Origin: Lachnospiraceae bacterium
GTDB taxonomy: Bacteria > Bacillota > Clostridia > Lachnospirales > Lachnospiraceae
Assembly (NCBI GenBank): GCA_029099805.1
Contig: JAQXOR010000127.1
Location: 1 to 64,000 of the forward strand
Direction: 5' to 3'
Length of the DNA stretch: 64,000 nt
The notes under the pieces were generated by a model, which made no database searches, was not told the origin of the DNA, and saw only the letters and a program-made list of their open reading frames with translations. Shown here in pieces: positions 8,437 through 16,652 of this stretch. The position numbers and the translations under genes are program-made. Within the stretch, counting starts at the first letter, position 1; each line of letters begins with the position of its first letter.

Positions 8437-10236
8437 TTATTTCATCAGCTCTTCCATCTCGTCCAGAAGCTTATCAAAATAGGCGAGTGCCTCATTCACC
8501 GGTTCCGGAGAAGCCATGTCAACCCCGGCAATTCGAAGCAGGTTAATCGGAGCATCCGAGCTTCCGCCGCTTAAGAATTTCTTGTAATTTTCAACAGCCG
8601 GTGCTCCTTCCTTCAGAATCTTGTTTGCAAGTGCAACCGCAGCAGAAAATCCGGTCGCATACTGATATACATAGAAATTATAGTAGAAATGCGGAATTCT
8701 TGCCCATTCCATGGCAATATCCTCATCCACAACCATATCTGTTCCGTAATACTGCTTATTCAGGTCGTAATACAGACTACTGAGTGCATCCGGGGTAAGA
8801 CTTTCTCCGCGTTCCGTCATTTCATGGGTGCGAAGCTCAAACTCCGCAAACATGGTCTGACGATACACGGTTCCGCGGAAGCTTTCCAGAAAATGATTAA
8901 TCAGGTAAGCTCTCTGCACCTTATCCGTCGTCTTCTTTAACAAATGCTGCATTAAAAGGACTTCGTTACAGGTCGATGCAACCTCTGCAACAAAAATCAC
9001 ATACCGGGAATCTACGTGCGGCTGATTTTTGTTTGATAAATAAGAATGCATTGCGTGTCCCATCTCATGGGCCAGAGTAAACTCATTATCGAGTGTTTCA
9101 TTATAGTTCATCAGCACATACGGGTGTACACCGTACACACCTGCAGAGTATGCACCGCTGCGCTTTCCTTCGTTCTCGTATACATCAATCCAACGGTTTT
9201 CAAAGCCCTCCTTGATTACTGCGCGATAATCCTCACCAAGCGGCGCAAGAGCCTCATATACGGTTTTCTTGGCTTCCTCAAACGGAATTTTCACATCGGC
9301 TTCTTTTACAAGAGGTACATACAAATCGTACATGTGAAGCTCGTCAAGACCGAGCAGACGCTTCCGTAGCGATACATAGCGGTGCATCTTATCCATATTA
9401 TTATGAACCGCCTCAATCAGATTGTAATATACAGAGACCGGCACATTGTTTCTGTCCACTGCTGCCTCAAGGCAGGAGCTGTACTTTCTTGCCTTTGCAG
9501 AAAACCAGCTGGCCTTCGTCTGGGTGCTGTATACAGCGGCCAGCGTGTTCCGATAGCTCTTAAAGGTTGAATACATTGCCTCAAATGCATCCTTACGCAC
9601 CCTTCTGTCCGCACTTTCCAAAAACGGAACGTAACGTCCGTGTGTCAGACGAACAGTTTCGCCGTTTTCATCCTGAATCTCCGGAAATACAAGATCTGCG
9701 TTATTAAACATACCGAATATATTGTCCGGAGCAGCAGTCAGTTCTCCTGCCGAAGCAAGAAGCGCTTCCATTTCCTGTGACAGCGTATGCTCCTTCCCAC
9801 GCAGTACTTCTTTGATAAAGTTGGTATACACCCTAAGCTCCGGCTTCTGTCCGAAAAACTCCTTGATTTTATCTTCCGGAATCGAAAGAATCTCCGGGAC
9901 AAGAAAGGAGCACTGTTCTCCCAATGATACAAAAAGCATCTGCACTTTCATAACTCTTGCCTGATTTTCTGCATTGGTTGTATCCACATCCGAACAGCGG
10001 GATGCATAGTTATAGGTCATTCCGGCAAGACGCTCGATTTCATCATTTAGCACAAGTGCACGGTAAAAGCTTTCCGCATTGTCTTTCAGGTGTCCTGAAA
10101 GCTCTGTAAGCTCCTTAGCCATGTTGGACATTCTTGTAAGGTCAGCCTCCCAATCTGCCACAGTTGCATACATATCTTCTGTTTTCCAGGTATTCTGCAG
10201 CTCTACTTCGCTGCGCTTCGGTAATTCTTTTGCCAT
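8437..10236 (-). CDS. pepF: Oligoendopeptidase F (M3B metallopeptidase)
   Basis: Cytosolic zinc endopeptidase that cuts oligopeptides of roughly 7-17 residues. The zinc motif HEMGHAMHS lies in FTLAHEMGHAMHSYLS, with the third ligand Glu about 26 residues later in FVAEVASTCNE. Length 599 aa is typical. It starts with SD GGGAGG. It is the last gene of the opp cluster, 17 bases after the small membrane gene, so it is well placed to degrade the peptides imported by OppABCDF. No signal peptide is present. Confidence 0.95.
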   Translation of the reverse strand: MAKELPKRSEVELQNTWKTEDMYATVADWEADLTRMSNMAKELTELSGHLKDNAESFYRALVLNDEIERLAGMTYNYASRCSDVDTTNAENQARVMKVQMLFVSLGEQCSFLVPEILSIPEDKIKEFFGQKPELRVYTNFIKEVLRGKEHTLSQEMEALLASAGELTAAPDNIFGMFNNADLVFPEIQDENGETVRLTHGRYVPFLESADRRVRKDAFEAMYSTFKSYRNTLAAVYSTQTKASWFSAKARKYSSCLEAAVDRNNVPVSVYYNLIEAVHNNMDKMHRYVSLRKRLLGLDELHMYDLYVPLVKEADVKIPFEEAKKTVYEALAPLGEDYRAVIKEGFENRWIDVYENEGKRSGAYSAGVYGVHPYVLMNYNETLDNEFTLAHEMGHAMHSYLSNKNQPHVDSRYVIFVAEVASTCNEVLLMQHLLKKTTDKVQRAYLINHFLESFRGTVYRQTMFAEFELRTHEMTERGESLTPDALSSLYYDLNKQYYGTDMVVDEDIAMEWARIPHFYYNFYVYQYATGFSAAVALANKILKEGAPAVENYKKFLSGGSSDAPINLLRIAGVDMASPEPVNEALAYFDKLLDEMEELMK

Positions 10237-10253
10237 ATAAAACCTCCCAAATC

Positions 10254-10649
10254 TTAAACAATATAATAAAAAATCAGGAACAGAACAGACAGCCCCAGTG
10301 CAATAAGTCCCATATACAGAAGCCTCGGCGTCCAGCTTCGCTCCTTTTCCAGAAGCTCCGCTCTGTAGTCATAAAAGCTTTCATAACGGCTCCGGTCCAT
10401 TCCCGGAAGAAATCTGCTGAACACACTCCCGAAAGCAAACCGCAGCATATCATAGGTCCCTTTGGAGGCTGCAAGGCTCAGTAGACTGATTCCGATATAC
10501 ATTACGGCAGGAATAGAAAAAGCATCGGTTAAAATCCGAAAGATTTCCCTTGCATCTCCTGCAGAAAAAATGTTTCGATATAGGCAGAAAAGGGAGGCTG
10601 TTATGAGAATGATACAACCGTGAATCAGAAAAACGATTCCCTTCTTCAT
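10254..10649 (-). CDS. Small membrane protein, DUF3899-like
   Basis: A 131-aa protein with three predicted membrane helices (about 4-24, 45-62 and 109-130) and a basic/acidic cytosolic stretch (FLPGMDRSRYESFYDYRAELLEKERS) between the second and third. The arrangement resembles DUF3899 proteins, although the match is by overall pattern only. It sits between oppF (31 bases) and pepF (17 bases) and is very likely cotranscribed with them. No function is known; an accessory role in peptide uptake is only a guess from position. Confidence 0.75.
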   Translation of the reverse strand: MKKGIVFLIHGCIILITASLFCLYRNIFSAGDAREIFRILTDAFSIPAVMYIGISLLSLAASKGTYDMLRFAFGSVFSRFLPGMDRSRYESFYDYRAELLEKERSWTPRLLYMGLIALGLSVLFLIFYYIV

Positions 10650-10679
10650 ACATAAGCCTCCTTTTCTTTATTTCCGTTC

Positions 10680-11876
10680 TTATTTCAGTTCTGATTGATA
10701 CTTTTTAAATTCCGCTTCATTACAATGGATAAAATGTCCCGGCTTTATTTCACGAAGAGACGGCTGATCCACAGAATAATCATGCTCCGCAAGCGGATTA
10801 TACGTAATACGCACACGCTTCTTCTCGTAAACCGGATCTGGAAGCGGAATTGCGGAAAGCAGCGATTTCGTATACGGGTGAAGCGGATTCAAAAACAACT
10901 CATCCGAAGGTGCAAGCTCCACAAGTTTACCGAAATACATAACTCCGATACGGTCGGAAAAATATTTGACGACCGAAAGGTCATGTGCAATAAACATGAT
11001 GGTAAGTCCGAATTTTTCCCGTAGGTCGTTTAAAAGATTAATTACCTGCGCCTGAACAGACACATCCAGTGCAGAAACCGGTTCATCCGCAATAATCAAA
11101 TCCGGATTCATAATAATCGCACGCGCAATGCCGATACGCTGACGCTGTCCGCCGGAGAATTCATGCGGATAACGACCGGCATGCTCAGGTACCAGTCCGA
11201 CCAGTTCTAACATCTCATAAACCTTTTTATTCAGAACCTCTTTGTCTCTCTCTCCCTGAATAATCAGTCCTTCGGAAATAATTTCACGAACGGTAAGTCT
11301 CGGATCGAGTGAAGCAATCGGATCCTGGAAAATCATCTGAATCTGTGTGACAAGTCTGGTATGCTTCGCCTTGTAAAGCTCCTTCTTATACTCCTTTTGA
11401 AGCCTTTCTTTTTCTTCCCCGGAAGCCTTTTCAATCAGTGCGGTGTATGTTTCGTTCAGTTCCCGGATACGCTTTTTCGCGTACTCCTTATCGCAATTTC
11501 TTTGGTCATTTTGTGCCGACTTGATAAGAGCCTTTTTCTCAGCAATAAATGCATTCAGCTCTCTTTTCAGTTCTTCCTTATTACCGCCTGCGGCAAGCTT
11601 TTCCTTATATTCCTGCTTTTTTTTCAAAATCTCCTGCCGGTGCGACATCACACCAGCGCTGATACGGACTCCTTTGAAAAAAATATCACCGGATGTAATA
11701 TTGTACAGCTTGATAATAGAGCGCCCGGTCGTGGTTTTACCGCACCCGGATTCTCCAACCAATCCGAATACCTCGCCCTTCTTAATCTCAAAGCTGACAT
11801 CATCAACTGCTTTAAAACCGGAAAAATACTGGCAGAGATGATCTACTTTTAACAAAACTTCCTTATTCTCTTCCAT
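10680..11876 (-). CDS. oppF: Oligopeptide ABC transporter ATPase OppF, with insertion
   Basis: One of two nucleotide-binding subunits of the peptide importer. Walker A GESGCGKTT (41-49), Q-loop FQDP (183-186), signature SGGQ (241-244), Walker B IIADEP (261-266) and the switch His in FIAHDLS are all intact. Residues about 73-172 are a highly charged K/E-rich helical insert between Walker A and the Q-loop that ordinary OppF (about 310-330 aa) lacks. The usual C-terminal Cys cluster of Opp ATPases is not evident. The gene start overlaps the oppD stop by 14 bases. Confidence 0.93.
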   Translation of the reverse strand: MEENKEVLLKVDHLCQYFSGFKAVDDVSFEIKKGEVFGLVGESGCGKTTTGRSIIKLYNITSGDIFFKGVRISAGVMSHRQEILKKKQEYKEKLAAGGNKEELKRELNAFIAEKKALIKSAQNDQRNCDKEYAKKRIRELNETYTALIEKASGEEKERLQKEYKKELYKAKHTRLVTQIQMIFQDPIASLDPRLTVREIISEGLIIQGERDKEVLNKKVYEMLELVGLVPEHAGRYPHEFSGGQRQRIGIARAIIMNPDLIIADEPVSALDVSVQAQVINLLNDLREKFGLTIMFIAHDLSVVKYFSDRIGVMYFGKLVELAPSDELFLNPLHPYTKSLLSAIPLPDPVYEKKRVRITYNPLAEHDYSVDQPSLREIKPGHFIHCNEAEFKKYQSELK

Positions 11877-14034
11877 CTTCTACCTCGTTTCTGCCGTTCT
11901 TTGCCTTCATACGCTCAATTCGTGATGTAATGCTCTTCGGCGGTTCCACTTTCGGAGCAGACGGATGCAGCAGCCAGGTAGCTGCATAATGCGTATCCGT
12001 TATCCGAAACATCGGCGGCTGTTTTTCAAAATCAATTTTTAGTGCATATTTATTTCTTGCGGCAAACGCATCTCCGACCGGAGGATAAATCATATTCGGC
12101 GGTGTCCCCGGAATTGCATCTAATTTCTCGTTTGTGTCCAAATCCGGCATAGAGGAAAGCAATGCCCACGTATACGGATGTGCTGACTCATAGAAAATTT
12201 CCTGAGCCGTACCGTACTCCACGATTTTTCCGGCATACATTACCGCAACACGGTCTGCCATATTGGCTACAACGCCAAGGTCATGTGTAATAAAGATAAC
12301 CGAAATGTTACGCTCCTTCTTTAACTTATTGATAAGCTCCAGAATCTGCGCCTGAATTGTAACATCCAGTGCAGTAGTCGGTTCATCACAAATTAAAATA
12401 TCCGGATTTGCAGCAAGTGCAATGGCAATCACGATACGCTGACGCATACCGCCGGAAAACTCGAACGGATACTGGTTGTATCTTTTCCGCGGCTCCGGGA
12501 TACCTACCTCCTCCATCAGCTTGATTGCTTTATTCTTTGCAACGCGCTTTGTAACCTTCTCGACAACCCCGCTGGCATTCTCCTTCAGGTAATCAATTAC
12601 GGCAACCGTCTCTGCATCATAATCTCTTTCCGTACGCAAACGGATTCTTTCCTCATAATGCTCAATCAAACGGTCAAACTGTGCCGCAATCGTGGTTTTG
12701 ATTTGTTCGAAATCCGTATAGGATGCCGGAACAACCTGCCAATCCGGTTCCTTTCCTTTGGCAAAGCTGCGATCCCATTTTGCCTTTTGCTTTTTATAAC
12801 GTGCTTCTTCCTTTTTGTTTTTTGAAAACCCGGCAAAATAGCGGTTCAGTTCAGACCTAAGGCTCACGCCGAAGGTATACGTAAGATTATCCTTTACAAT
12901 CGCAAGCGGGTCTACTGTAGCCATGACCTGTTTTACACAGGAGTGATATGCCGCCATGCATTCGGACTTATCTAACCTCTCCCTGCCAAAAACTTCCTTA
13001 TTTGTCTTCAGTAAATCAATTGCTTTTTTCTGTTCTGCATAGGACTGCTCTGCTGTATAAAGCAATGCAGTCTTTGCATCGGAAATAAACTCAAGCATGA
13101 AATTATCATCGAGATACTTACGTAAAAATACATTCAGTTCCTCTACAGGAAGCTCCGGAAGAGGCTCCTTTGCATAGGTCAGGTAATATCCCATGGAAAA
13201 GAAATTCGGCTGCGGCAGTGCTACCGCTTCCTTCAAAATACCAAGCATAGCATTCATAATTCGAATGATATCCCGATACTCCTTCCTTTTCTTCTCCGCC
13301 TTTACCTTTGCACGAAGCTCTTTTACAAGCTCCAGTAATTCTTGTTCCTTTTCCTTTACCACATAAGTATGACAGGACTTCTTTGCCATGGAACAAACCT
13401 GTTCGGTACGGTAAGAAAGCTCCTTGTCTACGTTCTTATCCAGCTCAAATACCAGACTTTCCAGTTCTGCGATTGCCTCATTTGCAGCTTCATATGCAAT
13501 ATTATAGGCCTTTTCAAGTTCCAGATGCTTGTACTCGAATTTATCGAAATCCTTACACTGTGCCGTTATCGCAGCTGCGGTCTTATTCCCGGAATGAGCC
13601 GTAATCATATACTGGTTCAGTTTCTTCAGGTAGCTGTTAAAATTCGCACGACTTTCTCTCTGCCGAACCTTTCCCTTTAAAATCATAGCCTCTGTCAGCT
13701 GACGCCCGATTTTTACAATCGGGTTCAGACTCGACATCGGATCCTGGAAAATCATTGCAATCTTGTCACCGCGAATCTTATGAAACTCATCTTCACTGAT
13801 TTTTAAAAGGTCTTTTCCATCATAAATGATTTCGCCACCCTCAATGATGGAATTCCCCGCAAGAATTCCCAGTATTGCCTTCGACGTAACCGATTTACCG
13901 GAGCCGGATTCTCCCACGATTGCAAGGGTCTCCCCTTTTAACAGGTCAAAACTAACCTTTCTAACCGCCTGTACCTTACCGTTTGAGGTACGGAAGGAAA
14001 TAACCAGGTCTTTTACTTCCAGTTTCTTTTCCAT
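11863..14034 (-). CDS. oppD: Oligopeptide ABC transporter ATPase OppD, greatly enlarged
   Basis: ATPase partner of OppF. Walker A GESGSGKS (41-48), Q-loop FQDP (96-99), signature SGGM (527-530), Walker B LICDEP and ITHDLG are present, so both catalytic halves look functional. Between the Q-loop and the signature a charged, largely helical insert of about 370 residues (roughly 122-490) replaces the short helical subdomain; the protein is 723 aa against about 330-360 for typical OppD. Reading is continuous, and the same region in OppF also carries an insert, so this is not a sequencing fusion. A C-terminal OppD-type extension with IPGTPPN follows. Its SD GGAGG overlaps the end of oppC. Confidence 0.93.
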   Translation of the reverse strand: MEKKLEVKDLVISFRTSNGKVQAVRKVSFDLLKGETLAIVGESGSGKSVTSKAILGILAGNSIIEGGEIIYDGKDLLKISEDEFHKIRGDKIAMIFQDPMSSLNPIVKIGRQLTEAMILKGKVRQRESRANFNSYLKKLNQYMITAHSGNKTAAAITAQCKDFDKFEYKHLELEKAYNIAYEAANEAIAELESLVFELDKNVDKELSYRTEQVCSMAKKSCHTYVVKEKEQELLELVKELRAKVKAEKKRKEYRDIIRIMNAMLGILKEAVALPQPNFFSMGYYLTYAKEPLPELPVEELNVFLRKYLDDNFMLEFISDAKTALLYTAEQSYAEQKKAIDLLKTNKEVFGRERLDKSECMAAYHSCVKQVMATVDPLAIVKDNLTYTFGVSLRSELNRYFAGFSKNKKEEARYKKQKAKWDRSFAKGKEPDWQVVPASYTDFEQIKTTIAAQFDRLIEHYEERIRLRTERDYDAETVAVIDYLKENASGVVEKVTKRVAKNKAIKLMEEVGIPEPRKRYNQYPFEFSGGMRQRIVIAIALAANPDILICDEPTTALDVTIQAQILELINKLKKERNISVIFITHDLGVVANMADRVAVMYAGKIVEYGTAQEIFYESAHPYTWALLSSMPDLDTNEKLDAIPGTPPNMIYPPVGDAFAARNKYALKIDFEKQPPMFRITDTHYAATWLLHPSAPKVEPPKSITSRIERMKAKNGRNEVEDGRE

Positions 14035-14036
14035 CG

Positions 14037-15569
14037 TTAATCCTCCAATCCTCTCATAGACGGGTTAAACGCATCACGCAGACCGTTACCGAATAAGTTA
14101 AACGAAATCAACAGCAGAGAAATAAATATAGACGGAAATACCATCGCATGCGGAGCAGTCGTTGCAACTGCCTGTCCCTGCGACATTAACGTGCCGATTG
14201 AAGTACCCGCCAAATCCGAAAGATTTACGATACCGAGATACGTAAGTGTCGTCTCATTGCTGATAACCCCGGGAATTACGAGCGCGCAGCTTGTAATAAT
14301 CGTGCCAAGGGAATTCGGGAAAATGTGCTTAAACATCAGACGCTTATCCGAAGCGCCGAGTGTACGGGCCGCAAGAACATACTCCTGCCCCTTGAAGCGA
14401 TAAAACTGCTTTCTGGTAAGTGCAGCCATACCAATCCATCCGGTCAGGAAAAATGCAAATGCGAATGTTACAATCGGACCAACCTTGGACGCAAGATGAT
14501 ACTGGAACAGTGTAACCGCCACGATAAACGGAATGCCGCCGACAATATCTGCAATACGGTCCATTACCATATCTGTCATTCCGCCGTAATACCCCTGAAT
14601 GGAACCGTAAATCATGCCAATCGTCAGGTTCACTACAGATACTAAAATTGCGAAAATAAGCGAGAATCTTGCCCCCACTCCAATTGCCATAAACAAATCC
14701 TGGCCCATGTTGTTCGTTCCGAACAGATAGCTCGGCTCATGACCGTTCTTGAAAATATAGTAATTGTAGTAGTTGAAACGGCAGCGGACAGAACCGGACT
14801 TTTGAACACTGTAAATCCAGGTGCCCGGGTCACCCTCCAGTCGCTGGCTGTGGTACGGAGCACCCTCAATCGCAGAATTGCTGGAGTAGGCCGGAATCCA
14901 GTTTCCGTCACTGTCCTTCTTCGGCGTTCCCTTGTTGTCCTTCACCTGATACCAGATAGCCGGGTCATCCGCAATGTCTTTGATATCCTTAGACTCCACC
15001 CACGGATAAATTACCTGAATACCGGTCTCGTTCTGGAAGTTCTGGATTGCCTCGAATTCCTCATAGGAGAAAGTCTGCGTCCGAATGCCGATTGCATAAT
15101 AGCTGTTCATTTCCAGTTTATAATAGGTGGTAATCCTCTCTTTTCCGCGGTAGACGGAGGAAACCTCTTCCGTTCCAAGCACGCGGATAATCGGATTCAT
15201 CCCGGTTTCTGCCGCAATGGCCTGCCACTTGTCATACATCAGCTCATTCTGACTGGCAAGTGTCTTCGCACCGTCAAGAATACCAAGATTTTTTTCCGCA
15301 ACGGAAGGAACATACGGTGGAAAATTCTGATATACGGTATCCTTATCCTTCATCGTGTACGGAGAAAAAAGAGGAGAAAAAATCGCAAACAGAACTAACA
15401 GCAGGATAATCCATGCCGCTACTACGGATGATTTATTTTTCTTAAAGCGGATTAATGCATCCGCAAAATATCCTCTTGCCTTTGTTTCAATCTTTTTATC
15501 ATGAAGCTCCGCATCCAGCTGTGCAAATTCAAACAGCTCCTGCGGAATGTTTTCATATTCGTTCTTCAT
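14037..15569 (-). CDS. oppC: Oligopeptide ABC transporter permease OppC
   Basis: Inner-membrane permease of the importer. One helix (about 50-70) is followed by a ~200-residue extracytoplasmic region, then the BPD_transp_1 domain with five helices and the EAA loop (AARTLGASDKRLMFKHIFPNS). The 510-aa length exceeds the usual ~300 because of that external region, a feature of some Clostridial OppC proteins. The ATG (MKNEYEN) six bases after GGAGG was chosen over an upstream TTG. It is 15 bases from oppB. Confidence 0.93.
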   Translation of the reverse strand: MKNEYENIPQELFEFAQLDAELHDKKIETKARGYFADALIRFKKNKSSVVAAWIILLLVLFAIFSPLFSPYTMKDKDTVYQNFPPYVPSVAEKNLGILDGAKTLASQNELMYDKWQAIAAETGMNPIIRVLGTEEVSSVYRGKERITTYYKLEMNSYYAIGIRTQTFSYEEFEAIQNFQNETGIQVIYPWVESKDIKDIADDPAIWYQVKDNKGTPKKDSDGNWIPAYSSNSAIEGAPYHSQRLEGDPGTWIYSVQKSGSVRCRFNYYNYYIFKNGHEPSYLFGTNNMGQDLFMAIGVGARFSLIFAILVSVVNLTIGMIYGSIQGYYGGMTDMVMDRIADIVGGIPFIVAVTLFQYHLASKVGPIVTFAFAFFLTGWIGMAALTRKQFYRFKGQEYVLAARTLGASDKRLMFKHIFPNSLGTIITSCALVIPGVISNETTLTYLGIVNLSDLAGTSIGTLMSQGQAVATTAPHAMVFPSIFISLLLISFNLFGNGLRDAFNPSMRGLED

Positions 15570-15584
15570 AATCAACCTCCGCCG

Positions 15585-16538
15585 TTATTTTTTGGAGCCC
15601 ACACGAATACGCGGGTCAATGAAACTGTAACTGATATCTACCACAATACTTGCCGCAAGACCTATCGTGGTATAGAATACGGTCAGCATTGTAAACATCG
15701 GGTAATCCGGCGCATTAATGGAATTTAAGTAAAGCATTCCGACGCCCGGAACCGAGAAAATTTTCTCAATAATCAGGGAACCGCTCATGATTCCGATAAA
15801 TGAACCGAAAATAGACGGAACAACAACTACCATACAGTTTTTAAATGCATGACGCACCGTTGCCTGCGCTCTGGTAAGTCCTTTCGTGCGCGCAAGCAGC
15901 ATAAACTCACTGGTCAGCACCTCGGTAAGCTCTGCACGCGTCGTACGGGTAAAGCCTGCGATTTCACCAAAGGACAGGGAAAGAATTGCAGGAAGCATAC
16001 TTTTAAACATATCCCAGGTAAAGTAATCCGTCCCTGAATTCATAAGTGCCGGCAAAATACTGAGCTTATAGTAGAACACATACTGTATTATAAATGCATA
16101 TACAAAGGACGGAACCGAAATCGCAATCATTGTGACCGTAGAAAGGAAATGGTCCACCCATGTATTTTTTTTCAAAGCAGCAAATACTCCGAACGCAATA
16201 CCAATCGGAATACTGATTATAATTGAATAGAGATTCACAATCATTGTTGCCGGCAGCTTTTCAAAGAAAATTGCTCCAACACTGCGGCCAATGTATAACT
16301 TATCACTTACACCCCAATCAAACTTTGTAAAAACATTTTTCAAAAAAATGCCAAACTGTACCAGGTACGGTTTGTTGTAGCCTGCGGCCTCACGCTGCAG
16401 TTCAACAATTGCCGAGTGAGAATCCTCCGGCGGCAACGGTTGAAGCGGCATCATACGAATCAAGATAAAGCAAATACACGTGATGCCCAAAAGAGTCATC
16501 AGCATATATAAAACTCGTTGTATTACATATTTCCACAT
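15585..16538 (-). CDS. oppB: Oligopeptide ABC transporter permease OppB
   Basis: Second permease. The N-terminal helix MWKYVIQRVLYMLMTLLGIT and six predicted membrane helices are in the normal layout for the 317-aa OppB/DppB family; the EAA loop reads LLARTKGLTRAQATVRHAFK. SD GGAGGAAGG precedes ATG. It is downstream of oppA across a 115-base gap containing a hairpin that probably lowers expression of the membrane and ATPase genes relative to the binding protein. Confidence 0.95.
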   Translation of the reverse strand: MWKYVIQRVLYMLMTLLGITCICFILIRMMPLQPLPPEDSHSAIVELQREAAGYNKPYLVQFGIFLKNVFTKFDWGVSDKLYIGRSVGAIFFEKLPATMIVNLYSIIISIPIGIAFGVFAALKKNTWVDHFLSTVTMIAISVPSFVYAFIIQYVFYYKLSILPALMNSGTDYFTWDMFKSMLPAILSLSFGEIAGFTRTTRAELTEVLTSEFMLLARTKGLTRAQATVRHAFKNCMVVVVPSIFGSFIGIMSGSLIIEKIFSVPGVGMLYLNSINAPDYPMFTMLTVFYTTIGLAASIVVDISYSFIDPRIRVGSKK

Positions 16539-16599
16539 AGCCTTCCTCCGATTTGCTTCTTTAGCTGTTTGTCACTTTACTACGACAAACATACCCCAA

Positions 16600-16631
16600 T
16601 TGCAACAAATACAGGGACACTGTCCCTGTAT
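16600..16631 (-). terminator. Intercistronic hairpin between oppA and oppB
   Basis: A perfect palindrome ATACAGGGAC/GTCCCTGTAT (16609-16631) with a 3-base loop, followed on the minus strand by TTTGTTG. It is a partial terminator or 3' stabiliser after oppA, a common device for making more binding protein than permease. Confidence 0.65.
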
Positions 16632-16652
16632 CTGCCGCATGAAAATATTAGA

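Noticed and set aside
11863-14034. oppD as an artefactual fusion of two genes
   Set aside because: The insert is in frame, Q-loop and signature belong to one ATPase, and OppF shows a similar insert; a fusion would carry a second set of motifs.
14739-15398. 219-codon plus-strand ORF opposite oppC
   Set aside because: Lies wholly antisense to the OppC external region and first helix; no SD or domain.
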